Of a stretch of 64,000 nucleotides of DNA, positions 9,506 to 18,935 are shown piece by piece. Numbering within the stretch: position 1 is the first letter of the stretch; each line of letters begins with the position of its first letter. The translations under genes were made by a program, and so were the position numbers. The notes under the pieces are model-generated. The model saw only the letters and a program-made list of their open reading frames with translations, was not told the DNA's origin and made no database searches. Source of the DNA: Collimonas sp. OK607 (GTDB lineage: Bacteria; Pseudomonadota; Gammaproteobacteria; Burkholderiales; Burkholderiaceae_D); assembly GCF_900111995.1 (NCBI RefSeq), contig NZ_FOKF01000009.1:62001-126000 (forward strand), in the 5' to 3' direction.

Positions 9506-10888
9506 GTGAAAATTCATAAAACAGTCGTCGCCCTGGCCACACTGGGCCTACTCTCAACCAGTGCGTGGTCTGCCACTTCGGCAGACGTTACCCGGCTAGG
9601 TCAGGACCTGACGCCAGCTGGCGCTGAAAAGGCCGGTAACAAGGACGGCACGATTCCGGCGTTTTCCGGTACGGACAGTCCGCTGCCGGGCTGGTCGTAC
9701 GGCAAGCTGCGTGAGGATTACTGGAAACACAAAGCGGAAAAGCCGCTCTTTGTCATCGATGCGACCAACGTCGATAAATACGCCGACAAGCTGACGCCCG
9801 GCCAGATCCAGATGATCAAGCAGGTCAAGGGCTATACGATGCCGGTCTACCCGACTCATCGCGACTGCGGCTTACCCGAAGCCGTCGAGAAGAATACCAA
9901 GGATGGCGCGCTCAAATCAGCTATTGCCAAGGATGGCTGGTCGCTGGAGGCCGCCACGCTGCCGGGCGTCCCGTTCCCGATCCCGAGTACCGGCATCGAG
10001 GTTATGTGGAACTGGTTGATGCGCTATCAAGGCGTGGGGATGGAATGGCCAGATGTTTATACGTACATATCGCCTCGTCCGGGCAGCAGCACACCCATCA
10101 TGACGCGTTGGATGCAGTTGTCATATTTTTCGTGGGCGAAGAAAGGGCAGCACTCGCCGCAGGATGAGAAGGGGCTGCAAAACGGTGTCTATTATCTGTA
10201 CAACGATCCTGCTGCGCTTGCGGGGCAGGGCACGGTCCAGCGCTACTACTTCAACAAGGATACGGACAGCTACTACTATTTCACCGGCCAGCGCCGCGTG
10301 CGCCGCCTGCCAAGCTACGCCTACGATGCACCGTTAATCGGTTATGAGAATCAGTATCCGGCAGACACATTCTCCATATTCTATGGCAACCCGGATCGCT
10401 TCAACTGGAAGCTAGTCGGTAAGAAAGAAGTTTACGTACCGTACAACGGCTTTGCCATGCAGCGTTTCAAGACCAAGATGGATGATGCGATAGAGCCTAA
10501 TTTTGTGAAACCGGCACTGCGCCGTTATGAGTTGCATCGGGTGTGGGAGATCGAGGGTACGGTCAAGTCCGGCGTGCGTCATTCGACGCCGAAGAAGACC
10601 TTGTATATCGATGAAGATAGCTGGAACGTTGCGGTAGGCGATGACTACGATGCGCAGGGCAAGATCTGGAAGGCGAAAGAAAATTACATCACGCCAGAGT
10701 CTGAAATCGGCGCTTGCGTGCCGGCGGCTTCTATCTATAACGACCTGATCAGCGGTCGGTACGTCTTCGACCAAACCGTTGTCGGCACCGGCAAGGACTT
10801 GAAATTTTATCCACCCGGCGCGACCGACTCTCGCTTGACCGACAGCTTTTTCACCGGCGAGAACCTGGGCGCGATCAGCGACCGCTAA
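9506..10888 (+). CDS. DUF1329 exported protein (LolA/LolB-like envelope family)
   Basis: A GTG at 9506 is taken as start because AAGGAG lies seven bases before it and a signal peptide follows directly (MKIHKTVVALATLGLLSTSAWSA, cleavage after about 23). Longer in-frame starts have neither. The mature part is about 437 residues, rich in Tyr and Trp, with blocks typical of DUF1329 such as PAGAEKAGNKDGTIPAFSG near the N-terminus, YYFTGQRRVRRLPSYAYDAP and YELHRVWEIEGTVK. DUF1329 proteins are thought to be periplasmic and to resemble LolA-type lipid carriers, and they regularly occur with DUF1302 and RND genes, as here. A terminator hairpin follows. The function is inferred only from this association. 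Confidence 0.85.
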   Translation: MKIHKTVVALATLGLLSTSAWSATSADVTRLGQDLTPAGAEKAGNKDGTIPAFSGTDSPLPGWSYGKLREDYWKHKAEKPLFVIDATNVDKYADKLTPGQIQMIKQVKGYTMPVYPTHRDCGLPEAVEKNTKDGALKSAIAKDGWSLEAATLPGVPFPIPSTGIEVMWNWLMRYQGVGMEWPDVYTYISPRPGSSTPIMTRWMQLSYFSWAKKGQHSPQDEKGLQNGVYYLYNDPAALAGQGTVQRYYFNKDTDSYYYFTGQRRVRRLPSYAYDAPLIGYENQYPADTFSIFYGNPDRFNWKLVGKKEVYVPYNGFAMQRFKTKMDDAIEPNFVKPALRRYELHRVWEIEGTVKSGVRHSTPKKTLYIDEDSWNVAVGDDYDAQGKIWKAKENYITPESEIGACVPAASIYNDLISGRYVFDQTVVGTGKDLKFYPPGATDSRLTDSFFTGENLGAISDR

Positions 10889-10899
10889 ATCATCATGCG

Positions 10900-10927
10900 A
10901 AAGCGGCAGGATGGGCTGCCGCTTTTA
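10900..10927 (+). terminator. Hairpin terminator or attenuator after the DUF1329 gene
   Basis: The perfect arms AAAGCGGCAG (10900-10909) and CTGCCGCTTT (10916-10925) enclose GATGGG and end in a short T run. It starts 12 bases after the DUF1329 stop. It may act as partial terminator so that the upstream gene is more strongly expressed than the DUF1302 gene. Confidence 0.8.
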
Positions 10928-11035
10928 TTCAAGCTTATGTCGTCTGGCGTTGCGGGTAAGACCCAACTCAGGTGTGGCGGATAAATTCCAGGGAATCGGT
11001 CCGCCCGTTTTTCACAAATATGGGGATAGTTGAAA

Positions 11036-12856
11036 ATGAAAAAAACAATAATTCAGTTGTTCGGCGTGACTATGTGCGGTGCACTGGTCTATGCACCTGC
11101 ACATGCTGTCAGTTTCGATACCGGGATCGGCGACATGAAGGCTGACTGGGTGTCCAACATTACGGGCGGGCTTGGCGTGCGCACCAAGAATCCAAGTTGC
11201 AGCCTGACAGGGGATCCGAATGCCTACGGCTGCGGCAGCGCAGCCAATACCGGAATGTGGGCCAACGGTGACGACGGTAATCTGAACTACAAAAAGGGGC
11301 AAGCGTACGCCGCTTACACCAGCTTCACCAGCGAACTGCTGTTGACGATGCCGAAAGAGGGTTACAAGTTTCTGATCCGCGGCACCGGGATGTACGATTT
11401 CGCCGCCGATCATACGCAGCGCACGCCGCTGGCGTCGGATACCAAGAGCCAGGCCGTCGACAGTATGCAACTGCTCGATTTCTGGGGGCAGAAAGACTTT
11501 AATATCGGCGACCAGCGCGCGCATTTTCGACTGGGTAACCAGGTCATCAACTGGGGCGAAAGCTATTTCGCTTCGGGCGGCATCAACGCCACCAATTCAG
11601 TCGACATCCAGAAACTGCTGATTCCCGGGACTCAGCTCAAACAGGCCTTGCTGCCGGCGCCGATGCTCAGTTTCGCAAGCAGTCTGCCGGCCGGCTTCTC
11701 GACCGAGGCTTACTACCAGTTCCAATGGAACGGCAACAAGTACCCGCCGGTTGGCACATACTGGTCGGTGTCGGACGCGTTCGGGCGCGGTGCGGGACCA
11801 GCCTCGTTCAACACGCAGAACTTCAACCTCGCCGGCATCGATGCCGGCACTATCGCCGGACCGAACAGCAAGAACAGTCAGTTCCTCAATAGCGTGAACC
11901 AGAATCTGCTCAATGGCGTGTATGCCGGTCCGCCGACAAACGCGACCGGGGGCGCGTTCAGCACGGTATTGCCGGGTAATAAACCACAGTTCGGGGTGCG
12001 CCTCGGTTACAAGCCGGACGGCGCCGACATCAACTTCGGTTTCTACTACGAGAACTACACCGACAAAGCGCCAGTCCTGTCCTACCTGGCCAACGGCTCG
12101 TCGCAATGGTCCTACCTGCAGAACCGTAGCCTGCTCGGTGTCAGCACCAATTTCGCGCTGGGCAACTGGGCCATCGGTTCCGAGTTGTCGTATCGGCCGC
12201 ACGATGCGGTGGCGATGTCCGGATGCTACGGCGCGGGAGGGCTGCCTGATGCGAATGTGAATCTGGCAAGCGGAATCGACTGCCGGGCATGGAAGGATAT
12301 GAAGAAGGTCCAGTTCGACATCAATGGCCAGTTGAACATGACGCAGACCTCGCATCCCATGCTGAAATGGATTGGCGCAGACCTGGGCGTATTGACCACG
12401 GAATTGACAGTGATCAAATACCCTGGCGTCAACGCCAACACCCAATATGCCAGCACCGTGAACGGGCAACAGGTCTATCAAATGCCCGATGCAGGATACG
12501 CGACCTGGTTGAACAACAACTCCGGCACCGGTTATCCGATTGCGGCAGGACAGGGCACGTCGACCGCGGTGGGGCTCACAATCGATCTCAACTGGACCTA
12601 TGACGGCACCTTGATTCCAGGCTGGCAAGTGACGCCGGGCATCACCTTCTATGACGCTGTCAAAGGCTACACCCCGACCTTCTCTGCCAACTACGAAGCG
12701 GGCGCGAAATCGGCCAATTTCTACCTGCTGTTCAACCAGAATCCGCAAAAGTGGCAGGCTGGCCTCAACTACACGGCGTTTTATGGCGGCAATTCGGCGT
12801 CTCAACCGTACTCCGACCGTAATTTCATCGGCGCATTTGTTACACGCAATTTTTAA
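11036..12856 (+). CDS. DUF1302 outer-membrane protein
   Basis: A 606-residue exported protein. An ATG at 11036 is preferred to a TTG at 11030, with GGGGA about nine bases before it. The signal peptide is MKKTIIQLFGVTMCGALVYAPAHA. The rest is rich in Asn, Tyr, Gly and alternating hydrophobic residues, with family blocks such as YAAYTSFTSELLLTMPKEGY, FWGQKDFNIGDQRAHFRLGNQVINWGESYFASGGIN and KPQFGVRLGYKPDGADINFGFYYENYTDKAPVLSY. It ends in FVTRNF, with a terminal Phe as in beta-barrel outer-membrane proteins. DUF1302 members often lie next to DUF1329, RND and catabolic genes and probably move hydrophobic compounds. The barrel topology is an inference. Confidence 0.87.
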   Translation: MKKTIIQLFGVTMCGALVYAPAHAVSFDTGIGDMKADWVSNITGGLGVRTKNPSCSLTGDPNAYGCGSAANTGMWANGDDGNLNYKKGQAYAAYTSFTSELLLTMPKEGYKFLIRGTGMYDFAADHTQRTPLASDTKSQAVDSMQLLDFWGQKDFNIGDQRAHFRLGNQVINWGESYFASGGINATNSVDIQKLLIPGTQLKQALLPAPMLSFASSLPAGFSTEAYYQFQWNGNKYPPVGTYWSVSDAFGRGAGPASFNTQNFNLAGIDAGTIAGPNSKNSQFLNSVNQNLLNGVYAGPPTNATGGAFSTVLPGNKPQFGVRLGYKPDGADINFGFYYENYTDKAPVLSYLANGSSQWSYLQNRSLLGVSTNFALGNWAIGSELSYRPHDAVAMSGCYGAGGLPDANVNLASGIDCRAWKDMKKVQFDINGQLNMTQTSHPMLKWIGADLGVLTTELTVIKYPGVNANTQYASTVNGQQVYQMPDAGYATWLNNNSGTGYPIAAGQGTSTAVGLTIDLNWTYDGTLIPGWQVTPGITFYDAVKGYTPTFSANYEAGAKSANFYLLFNQNPQKWQAGLNYTAFYGGNSASQPYSDRNFIGAFVTRNF

Positions 12857-12863
12857 TGTGGTT

Positions 12864-12894
12864 GCATGCTGACAGGCTGGACCGGTCAGCATGC
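12864..12894 (+). terminator. Hairpin between the DUF1302 and RND genes (possible attenuator)
   Basis: Perfect 10-bp arms GCATGCTGAC (12864-12873) and GTCAGCATGC (12885-12894) enclose an 11-base loop eight bases after the DUF1302 stop. There is no T tract, so it may protect mRNA ends or dampen read-through rather than terminate. Confidence 0.55.
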
Positions 12895-12933
12895 TCAGTT
12901 TGTGAGCAGAGTTGAATAGAACAAGGAACGCTC

Positions 12934-15300
12934 GTGTTAAACAGAATGATTCAAAGCCTGGAGCATTGGCTCTTCTCCCGACGCCTGCTGGTGCTGGGTG
13001 TGCTTGCGGGGCTCACCGCCGTGATGGCGTTTTTTGCGTTGCAGTTGCGCATGGATGCCGGTTTCGAGAAACAGATTCCGATTGGTCACGAATATGTCAA
13101 AACCTTTCAGCAATACCGCGCGGACCTGTTTGGCGCGAACCGGCTTACGGTGGTTGTCAAGGCCAAGGGAAAAGGGAGCACGATCTGGACCAAAGAAGGA
13201 CTCAAACGTCTCTATGACGTGACGCAGGCGACGGCTTATTTGCCCAACGTCGATCGTCTGGGGGTGCAATCTTTGTGGACCCCGAACAGCTTCGTCAACG
13301 AGATCACCGAAGAAGGATTTCGTTCGCAGCCGCTGATTCCTGGCACGCTTACACCCGATAGCCTGAGTCCGGACGACATCGCTCACATCAAGCAATCGAC
13401 ATCGGAAGGCGGCTTCGTCGGCTCGCTGGTGTCGCGCGACCAGACCGGCGCCATGATTACCGCCGAAATCGGCGAGACTGGCGCTGACGGCAAGAAGATT
13501 GACTACATCGCATACAACCACCTGCTGGAAGACAAGCTGCGCAAGCCCTTTGAGGATGCCGGCTACGAGATCCAGATCATCGGATTCGCCAAGCAGATCG
13601 GCGACATCGCCGACGGCGCCAAAGCCGTACTTGTGTTTTGTGCTATCGCACTGCTGTTGACTGCGCTGTCGGTATACTGGTACTGCCACTCGCTGCGCTT
13701 CACGATTCTGCCGATCGTCTGTTCGCTGACCTCATTGGTGTGGCAGTTCGGTACGCTGCGTCTGTTGGGTTTCGGCCTTGACCCGCTAGGGGTGCTGGTG
13801 CCGTTCCTGGTGTTTGCCATCGGTGTGTCGCACGGCGTCCAACAGATTAATTTCATTACGCGCGAGCTAGCTCACGGCGAATCGTCGATGGATGCGGCGC
13901 GGCATAGTTTTACCGGCCTGCTGATCCCCGGCACGCTGGCGCTGGTGACCGCATTCGTCTCATTCATCACACTGCTGCTGATCCCTATCCCGATGATTCG
14001 CGAACTGGCGATCACCGCTTCGCTCGGGGTCGGCTACAAGATCATCACCAATCTGATCATGTTGCCGGTCGCTGCGTCCTGCTTCAACTTCACCAAGGCC
14101 TACGCCGACAAGGCCATGCTCAAGCGTGAACAACGTGCGCGCTGGCTGCGCACGCTGGCGCGGGTGGCAGAGCCTCGCAATGCGGTGATCACGCTAGTCA
14201 TGGTGGCCGGTGTCTTCGCCACTGCAGTCTGGGAAAGCCGCGACCGCGTGGTCGGCACGCTGCAGCCCGGCGCGCCGGAGTTACGTCCGGAGGCGCGCTT
14301 CAACCGCGACGCCGTGTCGATTGCCGATAACTACGATATTGGCCTGGACTGGTTGTCGGTGGTGATCCAGGCTCCGCCAGAGTCCTGCGAAAGCCCGGCC
14401 GTCGGCACGTTCGATGACAACCTTGAATATTCCCTGAAGAACGTGCCTGGCATCGTCTCGATCAACTCCTACGCGGACAATCTGCGCACCTACAACCAGG
14501 GTTACAACGAAGGAAATCCGAAGATGAACGTGGTGCCGATCGATACCGGCAACTACGCCGGTCTGTCGACCGAGATCGGACGGGTGCGCGGCTACCTGAA
14601 CAAAGATTGCAGCATGACTGCGGTCCACCTGTATTTGTCGGACCACAAGGCGACCACCATCAACCGCGTCATCAATGCGGTCAAAACTTTCCGCGATAGC
14701 CATCAGACGCCGGGCATCACGATCCGCCTGGCCGCCGGCAATGCCGGGGTACTGGCTGCGATCAATGACGAGGTGGCGAAAAGCGAACTGCCGATGATGC
14801 TCTACGTGTACGCGGCGATCATGCTGCTGGTACTGGTGGTGTACCGCGATCTGCGCGCAGTGGTGGCGTGCTGCCTGCCGCTGACGGTTGGTACTTTCAT
14901 CGGTTACTGGTTCATGAAAGAGTTCGAAATCGGTCTGACGGTTGCCACCTTGCCGGTGATGGTGCTGGCGGTGGGGATCGGCGTCGATTATGCGTTCTAT
15001 ATCTACAATCGCCTGCAGGGTCATCTGGCCGCGGGCCAACCGATCGTCAAGGCGATTGAACATTCGATGCTTGAAGTTGGCATGGCCACGATCTTTACCG
15101 CGATCACGCTGGCGGTTGGCGTGGCGACCTGGAGTTTCTCGGCACTCAAGTTCCAGGCCGACATGGGCAAGCTGCTGGCGTTCATGTTCATCGTCAATCT
15201 GATCATGGCCATGACCGCCTTGCCTGCATTGGCAGTCGTGCTGGAACGCATTTTTCCACGTCGTGGTCCGGTGCGTGCACCCGGCATGTTTAATCATTAA
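12934..15300 (+). CDS. RND/MMPL-family exporter
   Basis: A 788-residue inner-membrane protein starting at GTG with AAGGAA upstream. It has one N-terminal membrane helix, a periplasmic domain of about 200 residues, a cluster of helices, a second periplasmic domain (about 430-600) and a second cluster. Typical features are the N-terminal helix after LFSRRLLVLGVLAGL and the SSD-like segments FLVFAIGVSHGVQQINFI and LPVMVLAVGIGVDYAFYIYNRLQG. MMPL and hopanoid-type RND proteins export lipids or other hydrophobic molecules using the proton gradient. No membrane-fusion or TolC partner is nearby; the adjacent DUF1302, DUF1329 and YCF48 proteins probably supply the periplasmic and outer-membrane parts. 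The cargo is unknown. Confidence 0.9.
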   Translation: MLNRMIQSLEHWLFSRRLLVLGVLAGLTAVMAFFALQLRMDAGFEKQIPIGHEYVKTFQQYRADLFGANRLTVVVKAKGKGSTIWTKEGLKRLYDVTQATAYLPNVDRLGVQSLWTPNSFVNEITEEGFRSQPLIPGTLTPDSLSPDDIAHIKQSTSEGGFVGSLVSRDQTGAMITAEIGETGADGKKIDYIAYNHLLEDKLRKPFEDAGYEIQIIGFAKQIGDIADGAKAVLVFCAIALLLTALSVYWYCHSLRFTILPIVCSLTSLVWQFGTLRLLGFGLDPLGVLVPFLVFAIGVSHGVQQINFITRELAHGESSMDAARHSFTGLLIPGTLALVTAFVSFITLLLIPIPMIRELAITASLGVGYKIITNLIMLPVAASCFNFTKAYADKAMLKREQRARWLRTLARVAEPRNAVITLVMVAGVFATAVWESRDRVVGTLQPGAPELRPEARFNRDAVSIADNYDIGLDWLSVVIQAPPESCESPAVGTFDDNLEYSLKNVPGIVSINSYADNLRTYNQGYNEGNPKMNVVPIDTGNYAGLSTEIGRVRGYLNKDCSMTAVHLYLSDHKATTINRVINAVKTFRDSHQTPGITIRLAAGNAGVLAAINDEVAKSELPMMLYVYAAIMLLVLVVYRDLRAVVACCLPLTVGTFIGYWFMKEFEIGLTVATLPVMVLAVGIGVDYAFYIYNRLQGHLAAGQPIVKAIEHSMLEVGMATIFTAITLAVGVATWSFSALKFQADMGKLLAFMFIVNLIMAMTALPALAVVLERIFPRRGPVRAPGMFNH

Positions 15301-15310
15301 AAGTGTAACC

Positions 15311-16303
15311 ATGAAAAATATGAATGGAATTGCAAAATACAGCGCGATGCTCGGTCTGCTAGTCCTGGGCGGCATCGTGCAGGCTGCAGATCAGGCGCCG
15401 GTAGCGGCCGTCAGGCCGCAGCTGCAGATACTGCCCGCCGAGCACTTCAGCGCCGCTGCCAGTACGCAGATTCTGGCGGCGGTGCGGGCGGGAAAACGCA
15501 TCGTAGCGGTCGGCGATCATGGCGTCGTGCTGTTGTCGGACGACGATGGCAAGACCTACCGGCAGGCTCGCTCAGTGCCGGTCAGTTCGACGTTGACGGG
15601 CGTATCGTTTGCCGATGCCAACACTGGCTGGGCGGTAGGCCATTGGGGCGCGATCCTGAAAACCACCGACGGCGGCGAATCATGGGTGCTGCAGCGGAAC
15701 GACAGCAAAGTCGATCAGCCGCTGTTCTCCGTGTATTTCAAGAACGCACAAGAGGGCTGGGCGGTGGGATTGTGGTCGTTGATGTTGCACACGACTGACG
15801 GCGGTGCGAACTGGTCCACGGTCACGCTACCGCCGCCGCCAGGTCAGAAAAAGGCGGATCGCAATTTGTATGCGATTTTCGCCGATGCCAAAGGCAGCTT
15901 GTTCGTCGCGTGCGAACAAGGGCGCATGATGCGCTCGACCGACGGCGGCAATGCCTGGACGTATGTGGAGACCGGCTATGCCGGATCGTTCTGGACCGGT
16001 GTCGCGCTGCAGGATGGCGTGTTGCTGGTCGGCGGGCTGCGGGGGACGATTTACCGTAGTGCGGACGGCGGTGATAGCTGGCAGGCGTCAAAGACGATTT
16101 TCAAAAGTTCGGTTACGGATATCGTTCAATTGGCAGATAAGTCAACCGTCGCAATCGGTCTCGACGGCGTCACGTTGCGCAGTGTCGACGATGGCGTCAC
16201 TTTCACCGGCATGCAGCGCGCCGATCGCAAGGGGCTGACGGCGGCGATCGCAACGCCGGCGGGCAAGGCGCTCTTCTCCACGGACGGGCCGACAAGCGAA
16301 TGA
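15311..16303 (+). CDS. YCF48/BNR-repeat exported protein of the RND cassette
   Basis: A 330-residue protein starting at ATG 15311, ten bases after the RND stop; the longer frame from 15263 overlaps the RND gene and lacks a signal peptide. The start gives a signal peptide (MKNMNGIAKYSAMLGLLVLGGIVQAADQ). At least four repeats of the Asp-box type follow: GHWGAILKTTDGGESW, GLWSLMLHTTDGGANW, EQGRMMRSTDGGNAW and LRGTIYRSADGGDSW. They predict a beta-propeller like the YCF48/HCF136 photosystem assembly factor. Such proteins accompany DUF1302/DUF1329/RND sets in proteobacteria and may act as periplasmic assembly or docking factors. The ribosome site is weak, so translational coupling to the RND gene is likely. 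Confidence 0.85.
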   Translation: MKNMNGIAKYSAMLGLLVLGGIVQAADQAPVAAVRPQLQILPAEHFSAAASTQILAAVRAGKRIVAVGDHGVVLLSDDDGKTYRQARSVPVSSTLTGVSFADANTGWAVGHWGAILKTTDGGESWVLQRNDSKVDQPLFSVYFKNAQEGWAVGLWSLMLHTTDGGANWSTVTLPPPPGQKKADRNLYAIFADAKGSLFVACEQGRMMRSTDGGNAWTYVETGYAGSFWTGVALQDGVLLVGGLRGTIYRSADGGDSWQASKTIFKSSVTDIVQLADKSTVAIGLDGVTLRSVDDGVTFTGMQRADRKGLTAAIATPAGKALFSTDGPTSE

Positions 16304-16729
16304 TGCATGCGGGCGTAGTTCAAACGCGGGCCATATCGCAAGGCAACGCGGAACGACGCCGGCGGGGGCGATGACGGCGTTCCTCGATGCAAATTTGTGC
16401 GTTCAAGAATCCATCGACTTATTGATATGTCATGGGCGCACAGGTGCGTATCTCCAGCCAGGTAATGTTGATTGACCTAAGCTAGCCGTCTACGTCGTAG
16501 TGTTTGCAGGCAGTGCTGAATCGATGGGCCAGGGATGGTGTTGCAAGCCTCGGCCAGCAATATTGCCGTTTGAATTCGGCGGGGATGAATTTATTGCGCC
16601 GGGTTTCCACGGCTAACGCCACAAACTTTCGATCGCATCAATGCTTCCCTCGACGAGTGTCAAAGGAAGCGATCGGCAAGAGCAGGTCCGGGTTATGTGG
16701 CATCACCGCGAATGGCCGTAGTGCGGTGC
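16304..16729. other. Convergent intergenic gap without recognisable gene
   Basis: About 425 bases lie between the plus-strand YCF48 gene and the minus-strand GntR gene. Short frames on both strands (for example about 79 codons at 16504-16743 on the plus strand) have no family features, and that one runs into the GntR gene. I see no clear terminator hairpin and no repeats. It may be decayed sequence. Confidence 0.4.
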
Positions 16730-17437
16730 CTAACTTGTTTTAGCAACCGGCGAGGACTGCTCCATTTCTTGTAGCCTGGCGACCACGATATCGGCAACCC
16801 GACGAATGTGCGCGACTGACATTTCGTAGGCCTTGTCTGAATCGCGATGTCGAATCGCATCCAGAAGCGAACGCATTTCGGACACCGCATCGGCGCCACG
16901 GCCGCTGGAACTGATCGTCATTGCGCGCAGGCGGTTGATGCGTGCGTTGAGCGATTGCACGATTTCCAAAGAGGTGGTTTTGCCACCGCCAATAAACATC
17001 ACTTCATAAAATTCGGTGGTATGACGCATTACTGCCTTAAAATCAGACTTGGCGAAGGCATTTTCTATTTTGTCGACCACCTCATCCAACTGCGTGACTA
17101 CCTCCGGGCTGGCAAAAGCGGCGCACGCTCTGGCTGCGTGCCCTTCGAGTAGTGCGCGAATCTCATAAATCTCTGCGACCTTGCTCAGGTCGAGAGTGGC
17201 TACCACCGGTCCCTGGTGCGAACCGGTTTCGACTAACCCTTCCGTTTCCAGATGCCGCAGCACCTCGCGCACAATGGTCCGGCTGACGCCTAGCTCGTCA
17301 CAGAGCGCTCTTTCGATAAGGCGCTGCCCAGGCTGAAAGTAACCGTCGATGATCGCTTCCCGCATTTTTTCCAGGGATAATTCTCGCAGGGTTTTGACCG
17401 TGCGTTCTATTTTGATCGAGTTAGCCTCGGGGGTCAT
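16730..17437 (-). CDS. GntR-family transcriptional regulator, FadR/FCD type (last gene of the monooxygenase operon)
   Basis: A 235-residue DNA-binding regulator. The N-terminal winged helix (about 15-80) contains LEKMREAIIDGYFQPGQRLIERALCDELGVSRTIVREVLRHLETEGLVE. An FCD effector domain follows, with likely metal or ligand residues in EIRALLEGHAARA, RHTTEFYEVMF and SVAHIRRVADIVV. The start has GAGGTG upstream, and the gene begins 14 bases after the SSADH gene, so it is the last of an eight-gene operon. Autoregulation is likely: the operon promoter carries GGTAT-type palindromes, also found at 7139-7160. An acidic pathway compound is the usual effector of FCD regulators. The family is secure, the regulon an inference. 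Confidence 0.93.
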   Translation of the reverse strand: MTPEANSIKIERTVKTLRELSLEKMREAIIDGYFQPGQRLIERALCDELGVSRTIVREVLRHLETEGLVETGSHQGPVVATLDLSKVAEIYEIRALLEGHAARACAAFASPEVVTQLDEVVDKIENAFAKSDFKAVMRHTTEFYEVMFIGGGKTTSLEIVQSLNARINRLRAMTISSSGRGADAVSEMRSLLDAIRHRDSDKAYEMSVAHIRRVADIVVARLQEMEQSSPVAKTS

Positions 17438-17451
17438 GCATCACCTCTTCG

Positions 17452-18903
17452 TTATTCAATGCCAGCAATACACAGATACTTGATTTCCAGATAATCGTTG
17501 ATACCATATTTGGAACCTTCGCGCCCATAACCCGACTGCTTGATACCGCCAAATGGCGCTACCTCGGAGGAAATGATCCCGGTGTTGATGCCCACCATGC
17601 CGGCGTCAATCGCTTCTGCCACACGCCAGGCCCGACCGATGTCGCGCGTATAAAAATAAGATGCAAGCCCGTATTCGCTGGCGTTGGCCTGGCTGACGAC
17701 ATCAGCCTCGGAGTCAAATCGGAAAATCGGCGCCACAGGACCAAAAGTTTCTTCGGTCGCGATTTTCATTGCAGGCGTTACGTTGCTCAAGATGGTCGGC
17801 TGGAAAAAAGTTCCGCCTAGCGCGTGGCGCTTGCCACCCAGGACGATTGTCGCACCTTTGGCGACAGCATCGCTAATGTGCGCTTCCACTTTGTTCACCG
17901 CAGCCTCGTCAATCAGCGGCCCCTGCTGTATGTCATGGTTCAGGCCGTTACCTACTCGCAAAGTTTCCACTTTGGCGCGCAGTTTGGCAACAAATGCATC
18001 ATAAATCAAGTCATGCACATAAAAACGGTTGGTACAAACACAGGTTTGCCCGGCGTTGCGGTATTTGGATGCGAGTGCGCCTTCCACTGCGGCATTAAGG
18101 TCGGCATCCTCAAAAACGATGAAAGGGGCATTGCCGCCCAATTCCATGCTGGCGCGTTTGATGGTATCTGCGGATTGGCGCAACAGCAGGCGGCCGATTT
18201 CGGTCGAACCGGTAAAGGTGATTTTTTTCACAAGTGGATTGCGCGTCAATTCGCCGCCAATTGCGACCGGATCACCGGTGATGATATTGATGACGCCTTT
18301 CGGGATACCGGCTTTTTCCGCCAGCACCGCCAGCGCCAGTGCCGACAAAGGGGTCTGTTCTGCCGGTTTGGCCACCACTGTGCAACCTGCCGCCAGTGCA
18401 GGCGCCAGTTTGCGTGCCAGCATCGCGCTGGGGAAGTTCCACGGCGTGATGGCGGCCACGACTCCCACCGGTTGTTTGATGACGATCAACCGTCTGTCCG
18501 ACTGCGTTGCGGGAATCACATCACCGTAAATACGCTTGGCTTCCTCGGCAAACCATTCGATATAGCTGGCGCCGTAGGCAATTTCGCCTTTCGCTTCCGC
18601 CAGCGGTTTACCCATTTCTTCGGTCAGAATTTGCGCCAGCACGTCGGTGTGCTGGACCACCAGATCGAACCAGCGCCGCAAAATAATCGCCCGCTGCTTG
18701 CCGGTTAATGCGCGCCAGGCTACGCCGGCCAGATTGGCGGCAGCGATCGCGTCGCGGGTTTCCGCTGCGCCCAGCTTGGGCACCGACCCTATGATTTCGC
18801 CGGTCGCAGGATTGTTGATGACGAGCCGGTCGGGGCCCGAAACCCATTCGCCGTCGAGGTAGCAGCTATCCTTGACGAGGTCTTTGTACTCTAGGGTTTG
18901 CAT
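17452..18903 (-). CDS. NAD(P)-dependent succinate-semialdehyde dehydrogenase family protein (GabD-like)
   Basis: An aldehyde dehydrogenase that probably oxidises succinate semialdehyde or a related omega-oxo acid. The ATG at 18903 is preferred over a TTG twelve bases upstream, giving 483 residues. Catalytic Glu254 (MELGGN) and Cys288 (NAGQTCVC) are present, with the cofactor segment PWNFPSAMLARKLAPALAAGCTVVAKPAEQTP, FTGSTEIGR and EETFGPVAPIFRF. The second Cys two residues after the catalytic one (CVC) is a feature of GabD enzymes. The gene sits between the NIPSNAP and GntR genes, spaced by 32 and 14 bases. In context it probably finishes the degradation of a four-carbon fragment to succinate; the substrate is inferred. 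Confidence 0.92.
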   Translation of the reverse strand: MQTLEYKDLVKDSCYLDGEWVSGPDRLVINNPATGEIIGSVPKLGAAETRDAIAAANLAGVAWRALTGKQRAIILRRWFDLVVQHTDVLAQILTEEMGKPLAEAKGEIAYGASYIEWFAEEAKRIYGDVIPATQSDRRLIVIKQPVGVVAAITPWNFPSAMLARKLAPALAAGCTVVAKPAEQTPLSALALAVLAEKAGIPKGVINIITGDPVAIGGELTRNPLVKKITFTGSTEIGRLLLRQSADTIKRASMELGGNAPFIVFEDADLNAAVEGALASKYRNAGQTCVCTNRFYVHDLIYDAFVAKLRAKVETLRVGNGLNHDIQQGPLIDEAAVNKVEAHISDAVAKGATIVLGGKRHALGGTFFQPTILSNVTPAMKIATEETFGPVAPIFRFDSEADVVSQANASEYGLASYFYTRDIGRAWRVAEAIDAGMVGINTGIISSEVAPFGGIKQSGYGREGSKYGINDYLEIKYLCIAGIE

Positions 18904-18906
18904 CTC

Positions 18907-18934
18907 ATATTCCAAATTAAGTATTTCAAATTAA
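18907..18934. repeat. Short tandem repeat, 2 x 14 nt, beside a stop codon
   Basis: On the minus strand, TTAATTTGAAATAC is followed by TTAATTTGGAATAT. The tract begins two bases after the NIPSNAP stop codon and fills the gap to the dehydrogenase start, including its ribosome-site region. Confidence 0.75.
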
Positions 18935-18935
18935 A

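Noticed and set aside
11597-12892. Minus-strand frame of 431 codons opposite the DUF1302 gene
   Set aside because: Shadow of a gene with signal peptide, ribosome site and family blocks on the plus strand.
14281-15375. Minus-strand frame of 364 codons opposite the RND gene
   Set aside because: Antisense to a well-supported RND protein; composition is His/Arg/Gln-rich, as typical of reverse-strand shadows in GC-rich DNA.
16504-16743. Plus-strand 79-codon frame in the convergent gap
   Set aside because: No start signals or family features, and it overlaps the end of the GntR gene.
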